From NCBI GenBank assembly GCA_965221175.1, contig OZ244867.1:3162001-3226000 (forward strand): 64,000 nt of DNA. Direction: 5' to 3'. The notes under the pieces were generated by a model. That model saw only the letters and a program-made list of their open reading frames with translations. It made no database searches and was not told the origin of the DNA. Of the stretch, positions 42,728 through 52,635 are shown piece by piece. Positions within the stretch are counted from its first letter, which is position 1; each line of letters begins with the position of its first letter. The position numbers and the translations under genes were made by a program. The DNA is from JAJDZL01 sp965221175 (GTDB lineage Bacteria > Pseudomonadota > Gammaproteobacteria > Arenicellales > JAJDZL01).

Positions 42728-43504
42728 ATGGCATATGAACACATTATTACGGAATCTCGAGGCAATGTTGGATTAATTACGATCAATCGCCCCAAAGTGT
42801 TTAACGCGTTGTCCTCTGACGTGATGGATGAGATAGGAAATGCCATCGACAGTTTCGAGGGTGATGCCGAAATAGGAGCCATTGTCATTACCGGAAGCGA
42901 GAAAGTTTTTGCCGCCGGCGCTGACATCAGTGAGATGATCAACTTTACATTTGCCGATACCTATCAAAGCAATTTCATCAGCCGCAACTGGGAACGCGTG
43001 ACGCTGTGCCGCAAACCGGTCATTGCAGCGGTTGCGGGGTATGCTCTCGGTGGAGGATGCGAACTTGCGATGATGTGCGATTTCATCATTGCCGGGGACA
43101 ATGCGCAATTCGGGCAACCGGAGATTCTTCTGGGCGTCATTCCTGGGGCAGGCGGTACGCAGAGACTGACACGTGCAGTTGGAAAGTCAAAAGCGATGGA
43201 TATGTGTCTGACCGGACGTAATATGGATGTGGAGGAAGCAGAACGGTCCGGCCTCGTATCGCGCGTTGTGCCTGCTGATGAGCTGGTCGATCGAGCGGTG
43301 GAAATCGCGCAGGGTATCGCTGAATTTTCACAACTTGCAGCTTCAATGGTTACGGAATCAGTCGATCGAGCCTATGAAACAACTTTGGCGGAAGGGGTTC
43401 TGTTTGAAAGGCGGGCATTTCATTCGATTTTTTCGACCAATGACCAAAAAGAAGGTATGGCTGCATTCTTGGAGAAGCGCAAGGCAAACTGGCAGCACAG
43501 CTAG
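42728..43504 (+). CDS. enoyl-CoA hydratase
   Basis: Crotonase-family protein, 258 aa. The oxyanion-hole segments are AAGADISEM and ALGGGCELAMMCD. The two catalytic glutamates are in GGGCELAM and GQPEILLGVIPGAGGTQRL, so it should be an active short-chain enoyl-CoA hydratase. AAGGAG precedes both TTG 42722 (spacing 5) and ATG 42728 (spacing 11); I chose the ATG. It is divergent from the propionate operon. Confidence 0.92.
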   Translation: MAYEHIITESRGNVGLITINRPKVFNALSSDVMDEIGNAIDSFEGDAEIGAIVITGSEKVFAAGADISEMINFTFADTYQSNFISRNWERVTLCRKPVIAAVAGYALGGGCELAMMCDFIIAGDNAQFGQPEILLGVIPGAGGTQRLTRAVGKSKAMDMCLTGRNMDVEEAERSGLVSRVVPADELVDRAVEIAQGIAEFSQLAASMVTESVDRAYETTLAEGVLFERRAFHSIFSTNDQKEGMAAFLEKRKANWQHS

Positions 43505-43818
43505 TTCGATCCTCCGAGTGCGAGAGACGGTTCTCAGAGCTGCCCATTCGTTCTTTCCTGCGGTAAGGTGCAAGCGATTTTCAGAGTGTTCAATGTGTAG
43601 AGCGGAGGACTGGCGATCCTGCGCAACGAATTAAAGTCGGATTCGTCCGGAATTTCAACACTTTCACCTATTGATACGGACGGGATGGTGCAGACCGAGT
43701 GCAGATTTATACTATCGGAATTACTTTCCCGACTGACTGCTGCATCCCCACCGGCGTTCGCAGCAGTTCTCTGATCTGTGGTATGCAATCGCCGAATCTT
43801 TGAGTTGGCAGTCGAGCT
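43505..43818. other. convergent intergenic region
   Basis: About 310 bases between the convergent hydratase and FAH-family genes. I see no convincing gene, terminator or repeat. Confidence 0.4.
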
Positions 43819-44679
43819 TTAACTCCCGAAGGCTTTTATCGGCACTTGCATGCTGCCGATTTTTTCGATGTTGCACTCCAGCACATCGCCTATGGATACC
43901 GGGCCAGTTCCTTCAGGCGTGCCCGACATGATGACATCGCCTGGGTACAGGGTATAGAAAGACGAAGCGAATGAAATCAGTTTGCGAGTCGAATAGATCA
44001 TGTGGCTGGTATTTGACTTTTGCTTGGTCCTGCCGTTTACTGCGAGTGAAATATCCAGATTGTCTGGATTTTCAATTTCATTGGCAGTGACCAGCCATGG
44101 TCCTACGACCGAGTGGGAATCCATCGATTTTCTTAGACTTCGGTCTTCCGATCCTCGAATCGTCATATCAAGTCCGATCGTATAGCCTGCGACATAGTCC
44201 AGCGCGTCCTCTTCACTGACGTTTCTGCAGTTACGGGCAATGACGATTGCCAACTCCACTTCGTGATCGGTGCGGCGGTTCTCAAATCTGAGTTTGACTC
44301 CATCATCCGGTCCGACTGGAATTGGGGATTTGAGAAATAGTCCGTAGGTTTCGATACTCTCGATTTTTTCTTTCATGTTGATCTCTTTATCCAAATTCAC
44401 TTCTTCCTGGTGCGCACGGTAATTGACGGTTGCACCAATGATTTTGGAAGGGCGAGCGACTGGACTGTTCAGATGCAGGTCCCGCAGCGAGTAAGTTTCA
44501 GACGCAAAACGTAACTTGTGAATTTCTGGAAGAAGCATTTCCAGATTTGCTATCAACAGGTCGCCAGGCGGTTGCGGCCAGGTGGGCACCTTGATACTTT
44601 GCAGCACTTCGCTGACGTCCTGCACGTTACGTCCTTTTACGACACCAAGACAGTTTTCGTTAAATCGGCAAATTTTCAT
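43819..44679 (-). CDS. fumarylacetoacetate-hydrolase-family protein
   Basis: A 286-aa FAH-superfamily protein. The C-terminal domain holds the metal and catalytic pattern: IIGATVNYRAHQEE, FLKSPIPVGPDDG, DHEVELAIVIAR (metal glutamate), AGYTIGLDMTIRG and DVIMSGTPEGTGPV. The family includes hydrolases and decarboxylases of aromatic-acid degradation such as acylpyruvate hydrolase. The substrate is unknown; no catabolic genes adjoin. Confidence 0.85.
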   Translation of the reverse strand: MKICRFNENCLGVVKGRNVQDVSEVLQSIKVPTWPQPPGDLLIANLEMLLPEIHKLRFASETYSLRDLHLNSPVARPSKIIGATVNYRAHQEEVNLDKEINMKEKIESIETYGLFLKSPIPVGPDDGVKLRFENRRTDHEVELAIVIARNCRNVSEEDALDYVAGYTIGLDMTIRGSEDRSLRKSMDSHSVVGPWLVTANEIENPDNLDISLAVNGRTKQKSNTSHMIYSTRKLISFASSFYTLYPGDVIMSGTPEGTGPVSIGDVLECNIEKIGSMQVPIKAFGS

Positions 44680-45185
44680 GTGTATGGGCTCTATCTGAAA
44701 GGTTTGCTTCGCCAGCGTCGCAAGAGCTTCTGACCAGACTATTTCATCCGCCTAGTTTACAGCAGAATTGTAAAACTTAGGAAATTTATGCAAGTGTCTC
44801 TGAATATTCGCACCCGATAGGCGCTGCACTCACCAAAGTCTTGAGCAGGTCAATTTCAGGGTCGCAACTGAATCTGAGTCCAATTTTGTCCGTGTGTGAA
44901 TCCGTTCAAAAGTCGCAGCAAGCCGTGAGAAGTTTTGCTGCGAAACTTCGAAAACATTTCACGAATTTGAATCGTATTTAAAGATTCTCTGAAACTCATT
45001 GTTTCCACAGGTAAATGAATGTTTGAAAAATGCATCCAGAACGCTACTTTTGTCGATCCAACAATTTTCCGCCAAATACTTGACATTGACATCGAATTCG
45101 TCCACAATCAAGTGAATATATGTGCCTAATAGTGGAAATATATCCCATAGATATCGAAATTAAATCTGTAAGTATTTGATTTAAA
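44680..45185 (+). other. mraZ upstream region
   Basis: About 500 bases between fah-like and mraZ. It contains the promoter candidate listed next. I looked for the repeated GTGGG-type MraZ operator and found only a single GTGGAA (45134), so canonical MraZ autoregulation is not evident. No gene recognised. Confidence 0.5.
45080..45108 (+). promoter_or_regulatory. candidate promoter of the dcw cluster
   Basis: TTGACA, 17 bases, CACAAT, about 78 bases before the mraZ ATG. A second TTGACA overlaps at 45086 with a poorer -10. Confidence 0.5.
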
Positions 45186-45722
45186 ATGCAAAACGAAATT
45201 CACGGATCTAGCTCTCTCACTGTCGATGCAAAAGGTCGGATCGTCATCCCGACTGAGCATCGAGAGTTTCTACTCGGCGCGGGCGGGGGAAAATTGAATA
45301 TCGCGTTGCATGTCGCAGACAGTTGCTTGACAGTACATACGCTCGAGCACTGGCAAATTGTTGTGAAGCATTTGGTCGATTTAAGAGTCAAGAATGCCAA
45401 GTCTACAAATCCCGAGGCGCTGCAAATCCGAGCCAGAGCTCGCGAGATTCTGCGCATCATGCAAGGCAGTGCCAAAATTATTGATGTAGACGCTAATGGA
45501 CGATTCTTGATACCCAGAGAATTACGTAGAGTTGCCAACATCAGTAAGCACGCCATGCTGGTCACCGCCGGTAACTCTTTTGAGCTTTGGAGTGAGGACA
45601 GCTGGGTCGATCACTGGAAGCAGGTCAGAGAGACAGAATCCAGGCAAAAAGAAACGGGATTTTTCCAGGGATTTCTGGACGAATTGCATGGTGATGCCAT
45701 CACTGAAGAATCGAATGACTGA
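45186..45722 (+). CDS. mraZ: MraZ transcriptional regulator
   Basis: Head gene of the division and cell wall cluster; a ring-forming DNA-binding protein. Two AbrB-like half-sites are present: LTVDAKGRIVIPTEHR at residues 11-26 and IDVDANGRFLIPRELR at about 98-113. At 178 aa it is longer than the usual 140-155, with an extra charged C-terminal tail (ESRQKETGFFQGFLDELHG). Ten bases separate it from rsmH. Confidence 0.92.
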   Translation: MQNEIHGSSSLTVDAKGRIVIPTEHREFLLGAGGGKLNIALHVADSCLTVHTLEHWQIVVKHLVDLRVKNAKSTNPEALQIRARAREILRIMQGSAKIIDVDANGRFLIPRELRRVANISKHAMLVTAGNSFELWSEDSWVDHWKQVRETESRQKETGFFQGFLDELHGDAITEESND

Positions 45723-45731
45723 TTATATCTG

Positions 45732-46688
45732 ATGGTCTCTTCAGTAAAAACTTCAAACAGTGAATTCACGCACATTCCAGTGATGTCGGAAGATGCCGTC
45801 AGATCGCTCGTCGTAAGTTCACAGGGAACTTACGTGGATGCCACCTATGGGCTAGGCGGGCACTCCCACGAAATTCTTGGAAAATTGAATGCACACGGCA
45901 GACTCTATGCATTCGACCGCGATGCAGAGTCCATTGACGTAGCACAGGCACGACACGGCAGTGACAATCGATTCGAGTTTGTGCATGCTCGCTTTTCAGA
46001 AATTGGAGTTGAACTTCGTCGCCGATTGCCGGATATTCAGGTCTCTGGAATCATCGCTGATCTCGGCGTCTCGTCGCCGCAGCTTGACAATGCAGTGCGC
46101 GGATTCAGCTTTCTGAATGACGGACCTCTCGACATGCGAATGAATCCGCAAGAGGGCGAGCCGGCTTCGGCTTGGTTGCATGCGGTCAGTGAAAAGGCAC
46201 TGAGCGGTGTACTGCGATCACTTGGCGAGGAGAAATTCGCTCGACGGATTGCTCGACGGATTGTCGAATTTCGAAGTAAGGCACCGATAAATTCAACCGG
46301 TGAGCTGGCGCAGATCGTAGCAGACTGTATCCCCACTCGAGAAAAGAACAAACATCCGGCAACTCGAACGTTTCTTGCCATTCGGATGCACATTAATCAT
46401 GAACTTGAAGAACTCAACAAATTTCTACCGCAGTGCGTTGAGCTTCTCAAGCGTGGTGGACGTCTTGTTGTAGTTACCTTTCACTCCGTTGAAGATCGGA
46501 TTGTCAAACGGTTCATGCGGGAGGCCTCAATCGGTTCTCCAGGTCCTGAAGGCGTTCCATTTCGTCAAGCTGATTATTCCCCAACACTTCGAATCATTGG
46601 CAAGCCGCTGCAGCCAGATTCGGCAGAAGTGAATAGAAATCGGCGCTCCCGAAGTGCAGTCATGCGGGTCGCAGAGCGCATTGGGTGA
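45732..46688 (+). CDS. rsmH: 16S rRNA (cytosine-1402-N4)-methyltransferase
   Basis: SAM-dependent methyltransferase of the 30S subunit decoding site, 318 aa. Evidence: HIPVMSEDAVRSL, SAM motif VDATYGLGGHSHEIL, ADLGVSSPQLDNAVRGFSF, TRTFLAIRMHINHEL, and VVVTFHSVEDRIVKRFM. Normal place after mraZ. Confidence 0.96.
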   Translation: MVSSVKTSNSEFTHIPVMSEDAVRSLVVSSQGTYVDATYGLGGHSHEILGKLNAHGRLYAFDRDAESIDVAQARHGSDNRFEFVHARFSEIGVELRRRLPDIQVSGIIADLGVSSPQLDNAVRGFSFLNDGPLDMRMNPQEGEPASAWLHAVSEKALSGVLRSLGEEKFARRIARRIVEFRSKAPINSTGELAQIVADCIPTREKNKHPATRTFLAIRMHINHELEELNKFLPQCVELLKRGGRLVVVTFHSVEDRIVKRFMREASIGSPGPEGVPFRQADYSPTLRIIGKPLQPDSAEVNRNRRSRSAVMRVAERIG

Positions 46689-46697
46689 GAGAGTCGG

Positions 46698-46994
46698 ATG
46701 CGTAAAGTTACTTACATGCTGATATTTGTCTGCCTGGCCTCGGTGATCGCGGTCATCTGGGTGCGTCATGAGAATCGAGAGGTTTTTGTCGAACTGCAGG
46801 CACTCTACCATCACCGAGACGACCTGAACATTGAGTGGCGTAATTTGCTGACGGAGCGAACTTCCTTGACTCGCCACGATCAACTTGAGAATTGGGCTCA
46901 AATCAACGTTAAGATGCAAGCGCCAGAGGAGCAGCTGGTTCTGCTGCTTCATAAACATTCGCAGCAGGTGGCAGCACCAGAGGTATCGCAGTGA
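46698..46994 (+). CDS. ftsL: cell division protein FtsL
   Basis: A 98-aa bitopic membrane protein of the divisome. One TM segment (YMLIFVCLASVIAVIWV) is followed by a periplasmic coiled coil with LEWRNLL-like heptads (LNIEWRNLLTERTSL, then LENWAQINVKM). Position between rsmH and ftsI supports the call. Its stop overlaps the ftsI ATG (TGATG). Confidence 0.92.
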   Translation: MRKVTYMLIFVCLASVIAVIWVRHENREVFVELQALYHHRDDLNIEWRNLLTERTSLTRHDQLENWAQINVKMQAPEEQLVLLLHKHSQQVAAPEVSQ

Positions 46995-48700
46995 TGTCTC
47001 GAAGTTACATGGTTCCATTCCGTGACCTCGCTATGTTGAGCTTGATCACATTGGGATTCGGGTTGCTAGTTGCGCGGGCAGTTTATTTGCAGGTTACTGT
47101 GACGGAAGATTTACAGGCGGAGGGAAAGGCTCGCTACCTTCGCAATGAAATGATCACAGCCAATCGAGGCTTGATCAAGGATCGAAACGGCGAGATTCTA
47201 GCGATCAGTACAGCGGTTGACTCGACATGGGCTGACCCCAAAATTCTCAGCAAACATGCAGAACGCTTTGCTGAATTGGCCAAGGAAGTTCAAATTTCTG
47301 AAACTCAGATTCGACAAGACGTCGAAAAATACAACAGTCAAAATCGACAGTTCATGTATCTGAAGCGCCATCTTTCACCGCAACAAGCGAAGAAAGTGCA
47401 GGATTTGAAAGTTCCTGGTGTTTCATTGATGAGGGAGTATCGGCGTTATTACCCGCACGGATCGACGGCAGCAAACCTGATTGGTTTTACGAACATCGAT
47501 GATATCGGGCTTGAGGGTATCGAACTGTCGATGAATCACCAACTCAAGGGGAAATCCGGCCAGAATTTGGTCATCAAAGACAGGAACGGAAGAACGATAG
47601 AAACACTAGCACATACCAAACGCGTCCAAGACGGAAAAGACGTACATCTGAGTATTGACTCAAGAATCCAACAGACAGTTTACACAGAACTACTGGCGGT
47701 GGTCGCCAAAGAACGCGCTACGCTGGCTACCAGCGTGGTCGTCGACATCTCCACCGGCGAAATCCTGGCTATCGCTGCTGCACCGAGTTTCAATCCGAAC
47801 GTGGTGAGCGACCGAAAGCAGACTCGAAATTTTGCAGCAACCGATGTCTTTGAGCCAGGTTCCACCGCCAAACCCTTTGTAGTAGCGAAAGCGTTGATGG
47901 AAGGCGTAGTAACCCCACAGACGGTGATTGATACAGCTCCTGGATGGATTCGCATTGGCGGATTCACCATCAAAGACATTCGAAATTTTGGTGAATTGTC
48001 TGTCGAAGACGTCATCATGAAGTCCAGCAACATCGGCCTGACGAAAATCGGCACTCAGATTGACCCAAACCATCTTATGGATTTCTATCGTAGTGTCGGA
48101 TTCGGTTCGAGTACCGGCAGCGGTATATCAGGCGAGAATAACGGTCTTTTTCGAGATCGAACCAGGTGGTATCCGAGCGATCACGCCACTTTGACCTACG
48201 GCTATGGAATTGCAGTAACAGTTCTGCAGTTGGTTCAGGCCTACACGATGCTTGCCAATGGTGGAGTTCTTGTGCCGCTCACGATCGTGGCAAATGAAAA
48301 GCCTCAGAATCGGCGCCGAGTTCTGCCAACCGAGATTGCCGCTGAAATGACCCGGATGTTGGAGCGCGTGGTTACACCGACTGGCACTTCGAGGAGGGCG
48401 AAGATATCGCTTTATAGAGTTGCAGGAAAATCTGCAACTGTGCAGAAACTAATCAACAAGCAATACAGCGACCAGCACCACCTGGCAATTTTCGCTGGGT
48501 TCGCACCGGCTTCCAAACCAAGACTCGCGGCAGTCGTAATTGTGGATGATCCGCGTGCTGGCTCACACTACGGTGGGGCCATTGCGGCACCCGCATTCCG
48601 GAAAATCATTTCCAAATCTTTGAGGATACTCAACGTACCACCGGATGATTTGGATCGCATTGCAAAAAAGGAAGATGTTCGGGCATCCGCCAAATCATGA
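46994..48700 (+). CDS. ftsI: septal peptidoglycan transpeptidase FtsI (PBP3)
   Basis: Class B penicillin-binding protein, about 568 aa. One TM (LAMLSLITLGFGLLVARAV) precedes the pedestal (ANRGLIKDRNGEILA). The transpeptidase domain carries the serine nucleophile in EPGSTAKPFVVAKAL and the SxN in MKSSNIGLTKIG. The third motif, normally KTG, reads GKSATVQK, i.e. KSA. The rest of that strand region (FAGFAPASKPRLAAVVIVDDP) is normal. GTG 46991 is an alternative start. It overlaps murE by 4 bases. Confidence 0.93.
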   Translation: MSRSYMVPFRDLAMLSLITLGFGLLVARAVYLQVTVTEDLQAEGKARYLRNEMITANRGLIKDRNGEILAISTAVDSTWADPKILSKHAERFAELAKEVQISETQIRQDVEKYNSQNRQFMYLKRHLSPQQAKKVQDLKVPGVSLMREYRRYYPHGSTAANLIGFTNIDDIGLEGIELSMNHQLKGKSGQNLVIKDRNGRTIETLAHTKRVQDGKDVHLSIDSRIQQTVYTELLAVVAKERATLATSVVVDISTGEILAIAAAPSFNPNVVSDRKQTRNFAATDVFEPGSTAKPFVVAKALMEGVVTPQTVIDTAPGWIRIGGFTIKDIRNFGELSVEDVIMKSSNIGLTKIGTQIDPNHLMDFYRSVGFGSSTGSGISGENNGLFRDRTRWYPSDHATLTYGYGIAVTVLQLVQAYTMLANGGVLVPLTIVANEKPQNRRRVLPTEIAAEMTRMLERVVTPTGTSRRAKISLYRVAGKSATVQKLINKQYSDQHHLAIFAGFAPASKPRLAAVVIVDDPRAGSHYGGAIAAPAFRKIISKSLRILNVPPDDLDRIAKKEDVRASAKS

Positions 48701-50181
48701 ACCTCGCAACTGAACGAAGTTACAGTGGCGAGTATTTGAGTAATTTGCTAGGCGGTCTGCGGAAAGTAGACAAGGAAAATGACATATTGATTGAGGACTT
48801 GTGTCTCGACAGTCGCAAAGTTGGTACCGGTAGTCTGTTCTTCGCCATACCCGGTGAAGTTGAAGACGGTCGAAGGCACATTCAGCAGGCCATACAGGCA
48901 GGTGCTCGTGCCGTAGTCTATGAATCGGAAGGATGGTCGATGGAACGCCAAGACGACAGTCGGCTGATTGGAGTACGCGACCTGCGACGACAGATTGGCA
49001 CCGTAGCGGATGTATTTTATGGCAAGCCATCGTCAAAAATGCATATCGTCGGTATCACTGGAACAAATGGAAAATCCACTTGTGCAAGCTTGACAGCTCA
49101 AGCGTTTGAAGCATTGGGGAAGAAATGCGGGATTGTGGGAACGCTGGGTTCAGGATTTCCGGCTGAACTGTCTGAAAGTTCATTGACGACTCCAGACCCA
49201 GTATCTCTGCATCAGAATTTGGCTTCGCTGCTGGAGGCAGGAGCCGAATACCTGTGTTTGGAAGTTTCTTCTCACTCTCTTGATCAGTCGCGTACCAAGG
49301 GAGTCCGTTTCAGCACGGTTGTGTTCACTAATCTGAGCCAAGACCATATGGATTATCACCGAAGCCAGGAACATTATCGGACCAGTAAAGCGAAGCTTTT
49401 TGTCGACTCAACAGCTTCGAGTGCGATTCTCAATATCGATGACGAGTTTGGTCGTTCTATGCTAGGCAAGACGTCCTGCACCAGAGAATTTACCTATGGT
49501 TCTGCACCCGCGGACATACAGTTGCAGGAATGCATTTCCACTCGCCGCGGCTTGGTGTTGAAGATTGCCGTTCAAGGTCGCAGCATTGAGGTTCAGAGCG
49601 AGCTTCTAGGCCGTTTCAATGGCATCAATCTGACAACAGTCGCAGCGGTGCTGCACGCACATGAATTCGACCTTGCGGACATAGAGCGTGCACTGCACGC
49701 CGTCAAGCCGGTTGTTGGACGCATGGAGCGAATCTCGGGGTCATCCGTGCAACCCGAGGTGTTTGTTGACTATGCGCATACTCCGGATGGACTGAAAAGC
49801 GCCTTACAGAGTCTGCGCGAGATAACCGAGGGTAATTTGGTATGTGTTTTTGGCTGCGGCGGAAATCGAGATGATGAAAAGCGTCCGATTATGGGAGCAA
49901 TATCCGAAAAGCATGCGGACCAAGTAATCGTTACCGACGACAACCCGCGAGGAGAATCCCCGCAAGCCATCACCAAACGAATTCTGGAAGGAATGCGGTC
50001 CAAGCCCAAAGTCATCCATGATCGTCGGGAAGCCATTCGATCTGCGGTCAAGGGCTGCGGTCGCAATGACACGATTCTCATTGCCGGCAAAGGTCATGAA
50101 ACTACGCAGACGTATGGCTCGAAGGTGATTCCCTTCAGTGATCGTGAGGCAGTGACAGATGCCTTGAGGAGCCTCGGATGA
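48697..50181 (+). CDS. murE: UDP-MurNAc-tripeptide synthetase (meso-DAP adding)
   Basis: Mur ligase, 494 aa, that adds the third residue of the stem peptide. P-loop GITGTNGKSTCASL, the carbamylated-lysine region and the DDNPRGESPQAI motif, whose DNPR signature marks meso-diaminopimelate specificity. Overlaps ftsI (ATGA) and murF. Confidence 0.96.
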   Translation: MNLATERSYSGEYLSNLLGGLRKVDKENDILIEDLCLDSRKVGTGSLFFAIPGEVEDGRRHIQQAIQAGARAVVYESEGWSMERQDDSRLIGVRDLRRQIGTVADVFYGKPSSKMHIVGITGTNGKSTCASLTAQAFEALGKKCGIVGTLGSGFPAELSESSLTTPDPVSLHQNLASLLEAGAEYLCLEVSSHSLDQSRTKGVRFSTVVFTNLSQDHMDYHRSQEHYRTSKAKLFVDSTASSAILNIDDEFGRSMLGKTSCTREFTYGSAPADIQLQECISTRRGLVLKIAVQGRSIEVQSELLGRFNGINLTTVAAVLHAHEFDLADIERALHAVKPVVGRMERISGSSVQPEVFVDYAHTPDGLKSALQSLREITEGNLVCVFGCGGNRDDEKRPIMGAISEKHADQVIVTDDNPRGESPQAITKRILEGMRSKPKVIHDRREAIRSAVKGCGRNDTILIAGKGHETTQTYGSKVIPFSDREAVTDALRSLG

Positions 50182-51542
50182 TGAATACGCAGGTGGTAGC
50201 ACAGGCGGTCGACGGTGTTCACATCGGCGCGAATACCTATATTGAAGCCGTGAGCACCGATTCCCGTAGAATTCGAGAAGGTGATTTGTTCGTTGCACTG
50301 CGCGGCAATCGATTTGATGGGCATCACTATGTGGACGAGGCGGCAGATGCCGGTGCAAAGGGTGTGCTCGTCGATGAATCCGTTGATGTTTCCGTTGCAC
50401 AGGTCGTGGTTGATGACACAGAATTTGCTTTGGGCCGACTTGCGTCGCACTGGCGTCAGAAATTCAGCATTCCGCTGGTTGCCGTTACGGGGTCTAACGG
50501 AAAGACGACGGTCAAGGAAATGATTGGCAGCATATTGAGTGAGCATTCCGAGACGTTGGTTTCTCACGGTAATTTCAACAACGCAATCGGATTGCCGCTT
50601 TCGCTGCTAAAGCTGAGACAACAGCACCACTTCGCAGTAGTCGAGATTGGTATGAACCAGATTGGCGAGATCGAATATCTGTCGAAGCTGGCTTGTCCAG
50701 ACGTTGTGGTGATCACCAATGCCAGTTCCGCACATCTTCAATACCTGAAAAACATTGACCAGGTTGCCATCGAAAAGGGTTCCCTGATGGTTGGCCTGAG
50801 TGATGATGGCATTGCCATTTTGAATGCTGATGATGAACATGTCAACTACTGGCGATCCATCGCTGATCGGCACCGCGTGATTACGTTTGGTCTGTCCGAG
50901 GCAGCCGATGTAAGTGCAGTTTATCGACACTTAGAATTTGGCTCCATGTTGCAAATTTCCACGCCTCGTGGAATTATTCAGATGGAACTCAAACTGGCCG
51001 GGGCGCACAACATCCTCAACGCCTTGGCCGCAACCGCTGCTGCTATCGGGCTCGGCATCTCCGATTCTCATATCAAATCCGGATTGGAAAAATTGTCTCC
51101 AGTTGCCGGGCGACTGCAATTGCGTCAACACAAAAGAAGCGGTCGCCTGCTGGATGACACCTACAACGCAAATCCCGCTTCGGTAGCAGCAGCTCTCAAT
51201 GTTCTCAAGAATTTGTCGGGCGACCGGCGACTGGTGATTGGCGATATGTTTGAGTTAGGGGAGGACGATGCAGAATTTCATCGTGAAATCGGCAGACTTG
51301 CACGCCAGTCCGGCATAGGACGGCTGTACGCGTTGGGTAATTTGACGAAGTACGCAGTGAAGGAATTCGGATACGGCGCGCAACATTTCCAGGACCGACA
51401 AGAACTTGTTGACGATCTCCTGCAGCAGATGGATTCGAATACGATCATTCTGGTCAAAGGCTCGCGCGGTATGAAAATGGAGAGAATCGTGGATGAGTTA
51501 TGTGCTGCGGATGCAGAACAAACAGGAGGTGCAGCATGTTAG
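50178..51542 (+). CDS. murF: UDP-MurNAc-pentapeptide synthetase
   Basis: Adds D-Ala-D-Ala to the UDP-MurNAc-tripeptide. 454 aa. P-loop VTGSNGKTTVKEMI, HGNFNNAIGLPLSLL, EIGMNQIGEIEYLS and the late LLDDTYNANPASVAAAL block are all present. Its end overlaps mraY by 7 bases. Confidence 0.96.
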   Translation: MMNTQVVAQAVDGVHIGANTYIEAVSTDSRRIREGDLFVALRGNRFDGHHYVDEAADAGAKGVLVDESVDVSVAQVVVDDTEFALGRLASHWRQKFSIPLVAVTGSNGKTTVKEMIGSILSEHSETLVSHGNFNNAIGLPLSLLKLRQQHHFAVVEIGMNQIGEIEYLSKLACPDVVVITNASSAHLQYLKNIDQVAIEKGSLMVGLSDDGIAILNADDEHVNYWRSIADRHRVITFGLSEAADVSAVYRHLEFGSMLQISTPRGIIQMELKLAGAHNILNALAATAAAIGLGISDSHIKSGLEKLSPVAGRLQLRQHKRSGRLLDDTYNANPASVAAALNVLKNLSGDRRLVIGDMFELGEDDAEFHREIGRLARQSGIGRLYALGNLTKYAVKEFGYGAQHFQDRQELVDDLLQQMDSNTIILVKGSRGMKMERIVDELCAADAEQTGGAAC

Positions 51543-52621
51543 CCTCCCTGTTACTTGTCTTTGCAGACGAATATACCTGGCTAAATATCTTTCGATATTT
51601 GACCTTTCGCGGCATTCTGGCGGTGCTGACATCACTGGGGATTGGAGTCGCACTCTACCCGTACACCATTCGTAAACTGAAGGAGATGTCGATCGGCGAA
51701 GTGACTCGCGATGATGACGTGCCGCTACATTCCAAAAAGGGAGGCACGCCAACCATGGGCGGCGTGATCATATTGTTCGCAATTACTGTCAGTACCCTGT
51801 TGTGGGCTGATCTTTCCACCCGATTCATCTGGATTGCGCTGTGCGGATGCATTTCCTTCGGACTAATCGGCTTCTTGGACGATTGGTTCAAGCTGAAGCG
51901 CCATCATGGCAATGGTGGACTCAGCGTTCGATACAAGCTGTTATGGCAGTGTATTGCCGCGACGGCAATCGCGATGACGCTCTATGCGAGCGCCACCTCG
52001 AGTGTCGAGACAAATTATCTACTGCCATTCTTCAAAGATGTGACGATCAACCTACATTACTGGTTTGTACCGCTCACTGCCATTGTACTAATCGCAACCT
52101 CCAATTCGGTCAATCTGACTGACGGATTGGATGGCTTGGCGATCATGCCGGTTGTATTAGTAGCAGGCGGCCTGGGGATATTCACTTATGCAACAGGTCA
52201 CGCGGTATTTTCAGATTACTTGGCAATTCCTTTTATTGACGGCGCTGGTGAACTCATCGTTTTGTGTGGTTCAGTGGTCGGTTCCGGACTCGCATTTCTG
52301 GCCTTCAACTGTTACCCCGCGCAGATTTTCATGGGAGACACGGGAAGCATGGCACTTGGAGCTGCGGTGGCCATCGTTGCGGTTATCGTGCGACAGGAAA
52401 TTGTTCTGTTCATTATGGGAGGATTGTTCGTTATCGAGGCCGTCTCGGTAATCATTCAAGTTGCATCATTTAAATTGTTCGGGCGACGCGTTCTGCTGAT
52501 GAGCCCGATTCATCATCATTTTGAAATGAAGGGCTGGCCCGAATCGCGTATCACCGTTCGTTTCTGGATCATATCGTTGGTTCTGGTACTGGCCGGACTC
52601 GCCACTCTGAAAATTCGCTAG
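51536..52621 (+). CDS. mraY: phospho-MurNAc-pentapeptide translocase
   Basis: Inner-membrane enzyme that makes lipid I. 361 aa with about ten TM segments. Conserved loops: HSKKGGTPTMGGVIIL, GFLDDWFKLKRHHGNGGLS, SNSVNLTDGLDGLA, FMGDTGSMALGA and the C-terminal MSPIHHHFEMKGWPES. ATG 51536, preceded by AGGAGG, is the start; the frame also runs upstream within murF. Confidence 0.97.
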   Translation: MLASLLLVFADEYTWLNIFRYLTFRGILAVLTSLGIGVALYPYTIRKLKEMSIGEVTRDDDVPLHSKKGGTPTMGGVIILFAITVSTLLWADLSTRFIWIALCGCISFGLIGFLDDWFKLKRHHGNGGLSVRYKLLWQCIAATAIAMTLYASATSSVETNYLLPFFKDVTINLHYWFVPLTAIVLIATSNSVNLTDGLDGLAIMPVVLVAGGLGIFTYATGHAVFSDYLAIPFIDGAGELIVLCGSVVGSGLAFLAFNCYPAQIFMGDTGSMALGAAVAIVAVIVRQEIVLFIMGGLFVIEAVSVIIQVASFKLFGRRVLLMSPIHHHFEMKGWPESRITVRFWIISLVLVLAGLATLKIR

Positions 52622-52635
52622 AAGAAGGAGGCATT

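Noticed and set aside
43534..43788. 84-codon minus-strand frame between the hydratase and the FAH-like gene
   Set aside because: It lies downstream of both convergent genes, has no ribosome site and no recognisable pattern.
44856..45107. 83-codon minus-strand frame upstream of mraZ
   Set aside because: Overlaps the candidate promoter, has no ribosome site and is not protein-like.
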